Below, one piece after another: positions 15,005 to 23,420 of a DNA stretch of 28,307 nucleotides. A model generated the notes under the pieces. The model saw nothing but the letters and a program-made list of their open reading frames with translations. It was not told the DNA's origin and made no database searches. Made by a program: the position numbers and the translations under genes. The number at the start of each line of letters is the position of its first letter. Position 1 is the first letter of the stretch. Source of the stretch: Clostridia bacterium (GTDB lineage: Bacteria > Bacillota > Clostridia > Lachnospirales > Lachnospiraceae); contig BNZC01000019.1 of NCBI GenBank assembly GCA_026000755.1, forward strand, positions 1 through 28,307, in the 5' to 3' direction.

Positions 15005-18000
15005 ATGCCAAAATTTTTTGAAGTATTCCCTACTATAACCCCGTCCAAAGAAATCAAGGACATCCTTACAGAGGCGGAGGTTACCAAGGTATCCACCAAT
15101 AAACGCAAAGACTACATAAGGGTTTACTTACAAAGCTGTCAATTGATCCCGAAACAGGCGATTTATCGTTTGGAACGGGCGGTCAAGGAACAGCTTTTTC
15201 CCCGTCACGCACTTACCATTAAGGTGATGGAATCCTTTCGGTTGCCTAAGGACTACAATCCGTCCAAACTGTACTATGCCTATCAGGACAGTATTTTATT
15301 GGAAATCAAGGAACACAGCTTGGTGGATTATAATCTTTTGCGTTTGGCAAAAATAGAATTTCCAACGCCGGATACCCTTATCTGTCGTTTTCCCGATACC
15401 CTCATTGCTACGCAGAAAGCGGAGGAAATCAAAGGAATCCTGCAAAAAATCATTTGTGAACGCTGTTGCTTGGATTGTGCCATACAGGTGGAGTTTGAAG
15501 TCCCAAAAGACAGTATTCACAGGCAACAAGGGGAAAGTCTGCTTGCAGGTGAGGTGCGAAGAGTGCTTTCACAAAGTGGTAGCGAAATGGGGGGAGGGAC
15601 TTATTCCGAGAGAGGGGAGGCACCGGAGGAACAAAATAGCTTAACGGGCTATGCTGCATCGGAAAGTCAAACCTCGTCTGTGGGCAATTTTGCTTCGAAT
15701 ACAGGGAAAAGCCCAAGTTCCGTCAATTCACCGCAAACAGCGAATGGAAAGAACACGGCCCCTTCAAAAAATGCCTTTTCTGCAGATTTCGCAAAATCCT
15801 CCAATTTCGCAAAATCGAACCGCAGAAGTGCAAGTAATCCAAGCCGCTCTGACAACCCCGATGTCATCTACGGCAGAGATTTTAACGAACCCAGTACCGA
15901 GATACAGGAAATTAACGATGAACTGGGCGAAGTGGTGATTCGTGGAGAGGTACTAAGTACCGATGTGCGGATTGTAGGCGCAAACAAAGACAAGACCCTG
16001 CTGATTTTTGATGTGACGGATTTTACCGATACCATACGAGTAAAAATCTTTCTGAAAAATGAAATCGCAGATTCGGTGGTGGACGCAATCAAAAAGGGTT
16101 TATTTATCAAGATAAAAGGCATGGCAATGCTTGACCGTTTCGACCGGGAAATCAGCATTTCTTCGATTACAGGCATGAAGAAGATAGCGGACTTTACCGA
16201 ACAGCGTATGGATTACAGCGAGAAGAAACGCACCGAATTGCATTGCCATACGAAAATGAGTGACATGGACGGGGTATCCGATGCCGCCGCCATTGTAAAA
16301 CGTGCAATCGCTTGGGGGCATAAGGCACTTGCCATTACCGACCATGGCGTGGTACAGGCATTTCCGGAAGTAGCCCATGCTCTGCCAAAAGGCAGTGATT
16401 TTAAGGTGATTTATGGAGTGGAAGCCTATTTAGTAGATGATTTAGATGAATATGAAGCAAGCAGTACCACAAGTCAAGGGGAACAAGCCAAGGTTGCGAC
16501 CGGTCAAAACAGCAATGAAACGATCAAAACAATTGGTCAAAATGGAAACAAGAATGGCACAGATAATCAAAGTAAAACAGAAGCAAGAACCGCCGCCACC
16601 TTAAAAGAAACCCTTAAAAAACTCCCATCCCACCACGCCATCATCCTAGCCGCCAATGACGTGGGCAGAACCAACCTGTACCGTTTGGTTTCCGATTCTC
16701 ATTTGAAATACTTTTACCGCCGCCCTCGTATCTTAAAAAGCGAATTTGAAAAACACAGGGAGGGGCTGATTATCGGTTCCGCCTGTGAGGCAGGAGAATT
16801 ATATCAGTCCATTATCAAAGGCGAATCGGAGGAAGAAATTGTCCGTCTGGTGCATTTTTATGATTACTTGGAAATACAGCCCTTACTAAACAATGCCTTT
16901 ATGTTAAAGGGCGATAAGGCTCGATTTTCCTCCATGGAGGAATTAGAGGGAGTCAACCGAAAAATCGTCGCCTTAGGCGAGCAGTACCATAAGCCGGTCG
17001 TTGCCACCTGCGATGTGCATTTTCTAGATCCAAAGGATGAGGTCTACCGCAGGATTATCATGGCAGGCAAAGGCTTTAAGGATGCAGACGATCAAGCACC
17101 CCTTTATTTGCGTACCACAGAGGAAATGCTTTTGGAATTTGCCTATTTAGGCAGTGAAAAGGCGCAGGAGGTGGTCATCACAAATCCGGAGAAGATTGCC
17201 AATATGTGTGAACGAATTTCACCTGTTCGCCCGGATAAATGCCCCCCTGTTATTGAAGATTCCGACAAAAGCTTGCGGGAAATCTGTTATCTTACGGCTC
17301 ATGAAATTTACGGAGAAACCCTACCGGATATTGTGACGGCTCGTTTGGAGCGGGAATTGGATTCCATTATCTCAAACGGATTTGCAGTTATGTATATGAT
17401 TGCGGAAAAATTAGTGAAAAAATCAAATGAGGACGGTTATCTGGTGGGTTCCCGGGGTTCGGTGGGTTCGTCTTTTGTTGCCACCATGGCGGGGATTACC
17501 GAGGTAAATCCACTTCCGCCGCATTATTATTGCAAGGACTGTCATTTCAGCGACTTTGATTCGGAAGCAGTCACCGCCTATGAGGGGCGAGCGGGCTGTG
17601 ATTTGCCTGACCGAAAATGCCCGAAATGCGGATCAAATCTGCAAAAAGAGGGTTTTGATATTCCGTTTGAAACATTTTTGGGCTTTAAGGGCAATAAGGA
17701 GCCTGATATTGACCTTAATTTTTCAGGGGAGTATCAGAGCAAAGCCCATAAATACACGGAAGTTATTTTCGGGGAAGGACAATGTTTCCGTGCAGGAACC
17801 ATCGGAACCCTTGCGGATAAAAATGCCTTTGGCTATGTGAAAAAATACTATGATGAGAGGGAAATCACCAAGAGGGGAACGGAAATCGCCCGCATTGCAA
17901 ACGGCTGTGTGGGGGTGCGAAAGAGTACGGGACAGCACCCGGGAGGGATTATTGTCCTGCCTTTAGGTGAGGAAATCCACTCCTTTACTCCGGTGCAACA

Positions 18001-19126
18001 CCCTGCCAACAAGACGGACACGGATATTATCACCACCCATTTTGATTACCACTCCATTGACCATAATCTGCTGAAACTGGATATTTTAGGACACGACGAT
18101 CCCACCATGATTCGTATGTTGGAGGATTTGACAGGCACAAATGCTCAAACCATATCCTTGGATGATAAAACGGTGATGTCCTTATTTCGCAGTACGGAAG
18201 CCCTTGGGATACGGCCGGATGATATTTTGGGTTGTCCTTTGGGTGCATTGGGCATACCCGAATTTGGCACGGATTTTGTACTTCAAATGCTCCTTGATAC
18301 CAAGCCGGAATGCTTTTCGGATCTGGTGCGCATTTCCGGGCTGTCCCATGGCACGGACGTGTGGCTGTCAAATGCCAAGGATTTGATCAAGAGTGGACTT
18401 GCCACGATTTCCACGGCAATCTGTACTCGTGACGACATTATGACCTACCTCATTCGCATGGGGGTAGACAGCGAACTTTCATTTACCATAATGGAAAGTG
18501 TCAGAAAGGGCAAGGGGCTGACCCCCGACTGGGAGGCGGCGATGAAAGAGCAGGACGTGCCGGACTGGTACATTGACTCTTGCAAGAAAATCAAATATAT
18601 GTTCCCCAAGGCACACGCCGCCGCCTACGTTATGATGGCGTGGCGCATTGCTTGGTATAAGGTGTTTCACCCATTGGCGTATTATGCGGCGTATTTCAGC
18701 ATTCGAGCGACGGCATTTAGTTATGAGTTGATGTGCGGGGGAAAGGAACACTTAGAGCATTTGCTTGCGGAATATGAGAGAATTGAAAAGCCCAGTAAGA
18801 AAGAACAGGATACCATAAAGGATATGAAAATCGTTCAAGAGATGTATGCCAGAGGGTTTACCTTTATGCCCCTTGACTTGTATCAGGCGGATGCAAACCG
18901 TTTTCAGATTATTGACGGGAAACTCATGCCCTCCTTTAGCACCATTGAAGGCCTGGGGGATAAGGCCGCCGATGCGGTGGTGGAAGCCGTAGGAGATGGG
19001 AAATTTTTGTCAAAGGATGATTTTAGGCAACGGTGCAAGGTGAGTACAACGGTGGTGAGTCTGATGACGGATCTGGGCTTGTTGGGGGAGTTGCCGGAGA
19101 GCAATCAGCTGTCATTGTTTGGGTAA
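15005..19126 (+). CDS. polC: DNA polymerase III alpha subunit, PolC type, lacking the exonuclease domain
   Basis: PolC is the main replicase of low-GC Gram-positives. Order in this 1,373-residue protein: N-terminal domains (about 1-175), a long S/N-rich linker (about 178-285), the OB fold (about 302-395), the PHP domain, then the polymerase. The PHP halves are joined at about 480-542 by a Q/N/T-rich stretch; here other PolCs carry the DEDD proofreading exonuclease, and no DxE motif such as FDIETTG occurs anywhere in the protein. PHP residues ELHCHTKMSD, ITDHGVVQ, GVEAYL, IGSACEAGE and CDVHFL are present. Polymerase signatures include GSRGSVGSS, the zinc cysteines of CKDC and CPKCG, the catalytic aspartates of PDIDLNFSG (901-903), LLKLDILGHDDP and MFPKAHAAAY. 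It ends with a QLSLFG clamp-binding motif. Only a weak AGAAAG-type ribosome binding site precedes the ATG; stop codons upstream in frame exclude an earlier start. Confidence 0.95.
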   Translation: MPKFFEVFPTITPSKEIKDILTEAEVTKVSTNKRKDYIRVYLQSCQLIPKQAIYRLERAVKEQLFPRHALTIKVMESFRLPKDYNPSKLYYAYQDSILLEIKEHSLVDYNLLRLAKIEFPTPDTLICRFPDTLIATQKAEEIKGILQKIICERCCLDCAIQVEFEVPKDSIHRQQGESLLAGEVRRVLSQSGSEMGGGTYSERGEAPEEQNSLTGYAASESQTSSVGNFASNTGKSPSSVNSPQTANGKNTAPSKNAFSADFAKSSNFAKSNRRSASNPSRSDNPDVIYGRDFNEPSTEIQEINDELGEVVIRGEVLSTDVRIVGANKDKTLLIFDVTDFTDTIRVKIFLKNEIADSVVDAIKKGLFIKIKGMAMLDRFDREISISSITGMKKIADFTEQRMDYSEKKRTELHCHTKMSDMDGVSDAAAIVKRAIAWGHKALAITDHGVVQAFPEVAHALPKGSDFKVIYGVEAYLVDDLDEYEASSTTSQGEQAKVATGQNSNETIKTIGQNGNKNGTDNQSKTEARTAATLKETLKKLPSHHAIILAANDVGRTNLYRLVSDSHLKYFYRRPRILKSEFEKHREGLIIGSACEAGELYQSIIKGESEEEIVRLVHFYDYLEIQPLLNNAFMLKGDKARFSSMEELEGVNRKIVALGEQYHKPVVATCDVHFLDPKDEVYRRIIMAGKGFKDADDQAPLYLRTTEEMLLEFAYLGSEKAQEVVITNPEKIANMCERISPVRPDKCPPVIEDSDKSLREICYLTAHEIYGETLPDIVTARLERELDSIISNGFAVMYMIAEKLVKKSNEDGYLVGSRGSVGSSFVATMAGITEVNPLPPHYYCKDCHFSDFDSEAVTAYEGRAGCDLPDRKCPKCGSNLQKEGFDIPFETFLGFKGNKEPDIDLNFSGEYQSKAHKYTEVIFGEGQCFRAGTIGTLADKNAFGYVKKYYDEREITKRGTEIARIANGCVGVRKSTGQHPGGIIVLPLGEEIHSFTPVQHPANKTDTDIITTHFDYHSIDHNLLKLDILGHDDPTMIRMLEDLTGTNAQTISLDDKTVMSLFRSTEALGIRPDDILGCPLGALGIPEFGTDFVLQMLLDTKPECFSDLVRISGLSHGTDVWLSNAKDLIKSGLATISTAICTRDDIMTYLIRMGVDSELSFTIMESVRKGKGLTPDWEAAMKEQDVPDWYIDSCKKIKYMFPKAHAAAYVMMAWRIAWYKVFHPLAYYAAYFSIRATAFSYELMCGGKEHLEHLLAEYERIEKPSKKEQDTIKDMKIVQEMYARGFTFMPLDLYQADANRFQIIDGKLMPSFSTIEGLGDKAADAVVEAVGDGKFLSKDDFRQRCKVSTTVVSLMTDLGLLGELPESNQLSLFG

Positions 19127-19142
19127 GGAATGAAAAAAACTG

Positions 19143-19170
19143 TTGTAATATTTTAGAAATCTGTTATAAT
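19143..19170 (+). promoter_or_regulatory. Sigma-A type promoter before comEA
   Basis: TTGTAA at 19143-19148 and TATAAT at 19165-19170 are separated by 16 bp, directly after the polC stop. It starts a new transcript for the comEA to comEC genes. Confidence 0.8.
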
Positions 19171-19230
19171 AGAGTTAAGATTCAGTAAAACTTCTGTTCC
19201 AATCCCTAGCAAAAAGGAGCAGAAGCAGTT

Positions 19231-19917
19231 ATGATGAAGAAAACAAAAAGTAAAAAACAAAGCAAAATGAAAGTGAGAGCAATCGTTGTTCTTGTATTTT
19301 CCTTATCTGTCCTGAGTGCCTGCGGCAAGGGAGATGATTTCTCCTTGCTTTCCGAGGCTTCAACTACAGAGCAGGCAGGAGATGTACTTCCGGGTGCCTT
19401 ACCCACAGGCGAGGCGGAGTTGGCGAATACCGGAGAACAGTCAGATGCCGAAGCAAATGCAGAAGAAACCCCAATTTTTGTGCAAGTATGCGGTGCTGTT
19501 GTGGCACCGGGCATTTACTCTATGCCCTCCGGCAGCCGTATTTTTGAAGCGGTGGAGCGAGCAGGAGGGATGTTGCCTACGGCGGATTTATCCTCCTTAA
19601 ACCAAGCGAAACCCTTAGAAGACGGTCAGATGGTCTATGTATTTACACAAGGGGAGATGGCGGCGGAACCGGAAAGGGCAGGGGAGCAAGTAGGAGCAAC
19701 AGATGGCAAGGGAAGTAAAGCAGATGGTTTAGTCAACATCAATACGGCAAGCAAGGCAGATTTGATGGGACTGCCCGGAATCGGAGAAGCCAAGGCGGAG
19801 ATTATTGTTTCCTTTCGGGAAGAGAATGGGGCATTTTCGGCGATTGAGGATTTGATGAAGATTACGGGCATTAAAGAGGGCGTTTTTTCTAAAATTAAAG
19901 ACAAAATAAAGGTATAA
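19231..19917 (+). CDS. comEA: ComEA-type DNA-binding lipoprotein (SLBB + helix-hairpin-helix)
   Basis: ComEA binds incoming double-stranded DNA at the outer face of the membrane and hands it to the uptake channel. The 228-residue protein has a signal peptide ending in the lipobox LSAC (C31), so it is probably a lipoprotein. An acidic, A/T/E-rich spacer (about 35-78) follows. The SLBB domain covers about 81-138 (VQVCGAVVAPGIYSMPSGSR, AVERAGGM). The C-terminal helix-hairpin-helix pair spans about 166-227 (LVNINTASKADLMGLPGIGE, ITGIKEGVFSKIKDKI). AAGGAG at 19214-19219 precedes the ATG by 11 nt. The gene heads the run that ends with comEC, although three signalling genes lie between them. Confidence 0.9.
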   Translation: MMKKTKSKKQSKMKVRAIVVLVFSLSVLSACGKGDDFSLLSEASTTEQAGDVLPGALPTGEAELANTGEQSDAEANAEETPIFVQVCGAVVAPGIYSMPSGSRIFEAVERAGGMLPTADLSSLNQAKPLEDGQMVYVFTQGEMAAEPERAGEQVGATDGKGSKADGLVNINTASKADLMGLPGIGEAKAEIIVSFREENGAFSAIEDLMKITGIKEGVFSKIKDKIKV

Positions 19918-19926
19918 GGTGAGGAA

Positions 19927-20634
19927 ATGGCAAAGAAGGTTTTGGTAGTCGATGATGAAAAATTAATTGTAAAGGGCATCCGTTTTAGTCTGGAGCAGGA
20001 CGGTATGGTTGTGGATTGTGCCTACGATGGAGAGGAAGCCTTAAAACTGGCATCGGAAAACACCTATGACATGATTTTGCTTGATCTTATGTTGCCGAAG
20101 ATGGACGGCTTTGAAGTCTGCCAGCAGATACGAGATTTTTCACGAGTACCCATTGTTATGCTCACCGCAAGGGGTGAGGACATGGATAAGATCTTAGGTC
20201 TGGAATACGGAGCTGATGACTATATTACAAAACCCTTTAACATTCTTGAGGTGAAAGCCAGAATCAAGGCAATTATGCGCCGCACCGCCGAAGAGGAGAG
20301 CCGAAACGAGAAGGGATCGGTGATTGAAAACGGCGATTTGATCGTAGACTTAGATGGCAGACGTGTTTCCATCAAGGACAAAGAAATCAACTTAACCACC
20401 AAGGAATTTGATTTACTGGAGTTGATGGCGAGGAATCCGGGCAAGGTGTACGGCAGGGAACAACTCTTGAATCTGGTATGGGGGGAAGGCTACCCGGGGG
20501 ATGTGCGTACTGTGGATGTACACGTACGCCGTTTGCGGGAGAAAGTAGAGCTAAACCCAAGCGATCCGGAATATGTGCGTACAAAGTGGGGAACAGGGTA
20601 TTATTACCAGAATCATGCCAAGAAAGAGTCATGA
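19927..20634 (+). CDS. OmpR/PhoB-family response regulator
   Basis: The 235-residue cytoplasmic regulator has a receiver domain (about 3-115) with the acidic pair D9/D10, phosphoacceptor D53 in ILLDLMLP, T80 and K102 of TKPF. A winged-helix DNA-binding domain follows (about 133-228), ending in the typical VRTKWGTGYYY wing. It starts 9 bp after comEA, with GGTGAGG as ribosome binding site. The histidine kinase 175 bp downstream is its probable partner. The regulon is unknown; the position suggests envelope or competence control, which is inference. Confidence 0.93.
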   Translation: MAKKVLVVDDEKLIVKGIRFSLEQDGMVVDCAYDGEEALKLASENTYDMILLDLMLPKMDGFEVCQQIRDFSRVPIVMLTARGEDMDKILGLEYGADDYITKPFNILEVKARIKAIMRRTAEEESRNEKGSVIENGDLIVDLDGRRVSIKDKEINLTTKEFDLLELMARNPGKVYGREQLLNLVWGEGYPGDVRTVDVHVRRLREKVELNPSDPEYVRTKWGTGYYYQNHAKKES

Positions 20635-20640
20635 GATATT

Positions 20641-20769
20641 AATGTTCAGAAAGAACCATTCCGCGAGGTGTTTTTCGAAGAAAAACCCGAGTTATTCATG
20701 TGCCAAATCACGTTTTTGGTGATTTGTGTGCATAATTGTTATTATTCAGAGGGAACCTCTGAATAATAA
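20641..20769 (-). repeat. Copy A of a dispersed structured element (core 20653-20749)
   Basis: Read on the minus strand, the 97-nt core aligns without gaps to 25939-26035, with 81 matches by my count. It contains a hairpin CAAATCAC/GTGATTTG (20704-20711 and 20719-20726) with a 7-nt loop, and a second palindrome GTTTTTC/GAAAAAC (20670-20676 and 20680-20686). The stem differs from that of copy B at two base pairs, both compensated. At its border lies a perfect 14-bp hairpin (20739-20752 with 20756-20769, loop GAA). It fills most of the gap between the response regulator and kinase genes. It could be a MITE-like mobile repeat or a structured RNA. Confidence 0.75.
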
Positions 20770-20770
20770 G

Positions 20771-20808
20771 CCTGAAACCTTAAATCCTGAAACGAGGCAA
20801 TCCTGAAA
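20771..20808 (+). repeat. Three CCTGAAA direct repeats before the kinase gene
   Basis: CCTGAAA occurs at 20771-20777, 20786-20792 and 20802-20808, spaced 15 and 16 bp apart. The last copy touches the kinase start codon. They may be a regulator site or simply a small duplication. Confidence 0.4.
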
Positions 20809-20809
20809 A

Positions 20810-22225
20810 ATGAAAAAACGCAAGCTGTTCTACAGTCTGAAATTTCGTATTTTTCTGCTTTTGATTATCTTCGGAATCTTGCCCCAGATCTTGCTTCGGG
20901 CAGGTCTTATTGAGGCGTGTAAAAGTCATGCCATTCATGAAAAGAGTGCTGAGGTCTTAAGTCAAGGGAAGATGTTGGCGACACAGATTGCGGCAAACGA
21001 TTATCTGCAAGACTCTGTAAATCCTGCCCTTACGGCGCAAATTTCCCTACTGTCCGGCGTTTACGGCGGACGTGTTATACTCATGAACAACCGTTTCCAA
21101 GTAATCAAAGACAGCTATGCTTTAGACGAAGGCAAAAGCATCCTTTCCGAGCAAGTCATAAAAAGCTATCGAGGTGAGGACATTAGCCACTATGATGCCA
21201 AAAACCACTATATCAAGATAACACTGCCCATCAGGGACAGCAGAACACAGGACGTGTTAGGTGTTATGCTGATCAGTCTTTCCACAGAGAGTCTACTTTT
21301 GGGCTATGAATATCTGGGAAATATTGCCTTGGCGATTGAGCTGACCTTTGCCATACTGGTCATTGCCTTAGGAGCGGTTTTTGCCATACTATTGACCAAA
21401 CCATTTTCAAAGCTTGCTACCAGTATTGAGGAAATTCAAATTGGAGAGAGTGAAATGGCGGTTATGGATTACACAGAAACGGAAGTGGTTTCCACCGCTT
21501 TTAACGCCTTACTGAAACGCTTGCAATTGATTGAAGAATCAAGACAGGAGTTTGTGTCCAATGTATCTCACGAATTAAAGACCCCCCTCACTTCTATGAA
21601 GGTGTTGGCGGATTCCTTGATTGACCAGGAGAATATTCCCGCAGAGATGTATCAGGAGTTTATGGTAGATATTTCTGCGGAAATCGAGCGGGAAAACAGT
21701 ATTATAAACGACCTGTTGTCCTTGGTGAAAATGGATAAAACAGCCAGTGCCTTAAATATTGCTTCTGCAAATATTAATGACCTCTTGGAATTTATCTTGA
21801 AGCGTTTACGCCCCATTGCAGGGAAAAAGAACATTGAACTGGCACTTGAAACCTTTCGCCCTGTCATTGCAGAGATTGATGAGGTGAAACTTTCTCTTGC
21901 CTTGACCAACTTGGTGGAGAACGCCATTAAATACAACAAAGACGACGGATGGGTTCATGTGTCTTTGAATGCGGATCATAAATATTTCTTTATTCGAGTG
22001 GAAGATTCCGGAATTGGAATACCACAGGAAGATTTGGATCATGTATTTGAACGATTTTTCCGTGTGGACAAATCACATTCCAGAGAAATCGGCGGAACGG
22101 GACTGGGACTTGCCATCACCAGAAATGCCATTCTCATGCACCGAGGGGCGATTAAGACCCATAGCAAGTTAGGGGAAGGCACGATTTTTTCCGTGCGGAT
22201 TCCTTTGACCTATGTCAGTCCATAG
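20810..22225 (+). CDS. Sensor histidine kinase
   Basis: The 471-residue kinase has a membrane segment at about 11-30, an extracellular sensor region of about 140 residues, a second membrane segment at about 170-195, a HAMP-like linker, the dimerisation domain with phosphoacceptor H254 in NVSHELKTPLTS, and an ATPase domain. The ATPase shows the N box LVENAIKYN (N371), the G1 box EDSGIGIP and the G2 box GGTGLGLAI. The architecture is that of PhoR/WalK/MtrB-type kinases. Only a GAGG at 20794-20797 serves as a possible ribosome binding site, 12 nt from the ATG, so translation may be low. The partner is the OmpR-type regulator upstream, from which it is separated by the repeat element. Confidence 0.93.
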   Translation: MKKRKLFYSLKFRIFLLLIIFGILPQILLRAGLIEACKSHAIHEKSAEVLSQGKMLATQIAANDYLQDSVNPALTAQISLLSGVYGGRVILMNNRFQVIKDSYALDEGKSILSEQVIKSYRGEDISHYDAKNHYIKITLPIRDSRTQDVLGVMLISLSTESLLLGYEYLGNIALAIELTFAILVIALGAVFAILLTKPFSKLATSIEEIQIGESEMAVMDYTETEVVSTAFNALLKRLQLIEESRQEFVSNVSHELKTPLTSMKVLADSLIDQENIPAEMYQEFMVDISAEIERENSIINDLLSLVKMDKTASALNIASANINDLLEFILKRLRPIAGKKNIELALETFRPVIAEIDEVKLSLALTNLVENAIKYNKDDGWVHVSLNADHKYFFIRVEDSGIGIPQEDLDHVFERFFRVDKSHSREIGGTGLGLAITRNAILMHRGAIKTHSKLGEGTIFSVRIPLTYVSP

Positions 22226-22247
22226 TAAAAAAGGGGGGGATGTGAAG

Positions 22248-23336
22248 ATGATAAAACAAGGGAATGGCGGTTTCTTTGGAAATCGTAGTAAATTAATAAA
22301 ACAAGAAAATGGCAGTTCCTTGCTTTCATCAGATGAGGATAAATCAGATGAAAATAAGCAAGTTTTGCGAAACAGCAACAGACTTCTTCAGTCGTTGTTT
22401 CTATTGCTCCTCTTGCTTCCTATCCTGGCATTAACGGCCTGTAGTAACAGCAAAGAAGCACCCGCCTACTCCTTGTATTACATCAATAAGGCGGAAACAC
22501 AGCTTGTTCCAGTCGCCTACAATCCGCCGGTTATACTCCCTGATTCCGGGGAAGAGAAGGCTCACATAATTACAGAGGAAGAAGTTCATCAGATTATTTC
22601 AGATATTTTGCAAAAACTTTCCGAAGTGCCGGAGAATTTGGAAGCCAAGCAGATTATGCCAAAGGGTGTGGCAATTACGGATTGGAACTTAACCAATCGC
22701 CAGTTATCCGTGTATTTTAATAGTGACTATGCCGCTATGGACGATGTGGCGGAGTTTTTGTGCCGTGCCGCCATGGTACGCAGTATCACCCAGTTTGATT
22801 TTCTGGACGGTGTCCTGTTTTTTGTAGGTGACAGCCCCTTGTTGGGGGTTCATGCGATTCCTCTGGGTCTTATGACCGCAGACAGCTTTGTGGAAAATCC
22901 CGGTGTCCAAGGCAGTCAGATTCAAAAATTGCAAATCGTCCTGTATTTCGCAAATCAGGAGGGAACGAAACTGGTGAAAGAAGTGCAGGATGTTTACTTT
23001 GACAAGAGCATTTCCATGGAAACCTTAGTGATGCAACATCTCCTTGAGGGTTCCAAAACAGGCGCAAGAGCTACATTGCCTGCCGCTACCAAGTTGCTTA
23101 AGGTGCAGGTGCTTGATAATATCTGCTTTGTCAACTTAAGCGAGGATTTCTTAAATGGCAACGACAATATCAAAGAAGAGGTTGTGATTTATTCCATTGT
23201 GGACTCTTTGGCGGAGCTTGCAGGAATCAATAAGGTGCAGATTTCCGTAAATGGCAACAGTAATCTAAATTATCGCGGGAAATTTTCTTTGAACACTATC
23301 TATGAGAGGGATTTGGATTATATTGAAAAGGAGTAA
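22248..23336 (+). CDS. GerM-domain (GerMN) lipoprotein
   Basis: The 362-residue protein carries a hydrophobic segment ending in the lipobox LTAC (C65), then two GerMN-like domains (about 105-205 and 225-345). The second shows YFANQEGTKLVKE and the FVNLSEDFLNG strand typical of the family. GerM domains occur in spore germination proteins and in actinobacterial LpqB, the lipoprotein coded after the MtrAB two-component system. I take the ATG at 22248, behind the G7 tract at 22233-22239. An in-frame ATG at 22212 would overlap the kinase gene. The n-region before the hydrophobic stretch is unusually long (about 46 residues) and contains an imperfect 45-bp duplication (IKQGNGG and IKQENGS). It probably acts outside the membrane with the preceding kinase. 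Confidence 0.82.
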   Translation: MIKQGNGGFFGNRSKLIKQENGSSLLSSDEDKSDENKQVLRNSNRLLQSLFLLLLLLPILALTACSNSKEAPAYSLYYINKAETQLVPVAYNPPVILPDSGEEKAHIITEEEVHQIISDILQKLSEVPENLEAKQIMPKGVAITDWNLTNRQLSVYFNSDYAAMDDVAEFLCRAAMVRSITQFDFLDGVLFFVGDSPLLGVHAIPLGLMTADSFVENPGVQGSQIQKLQIVLYFANQEGTKLVKEVQDVYFDKSISMETLVMQHLLEGSKTGARATLPAATKLLKVQVLDNICFVNLSEDFLNGNDNIKEEVVIYSIVDSLAELAGINKVQISVNGNSNLNYRGKFSLNTIYERDLDYIEKE

Positions 23337-23420
23337 ATTGCATAAAAGTTTTACTTGGCATGGTGCTTGATAAGTAATAATGTCATGTGGGGCTACATTG
23401 AAAGGGGGAAGTGTTATTTC

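Noticed and set aside
15770..15825. FAKSSNFAKSN repeat in the PolC N-terminal linker as a functional motif
   Set aside because: It is a two-unit repeat in a disordered linker that varies freely between PolC proteins.
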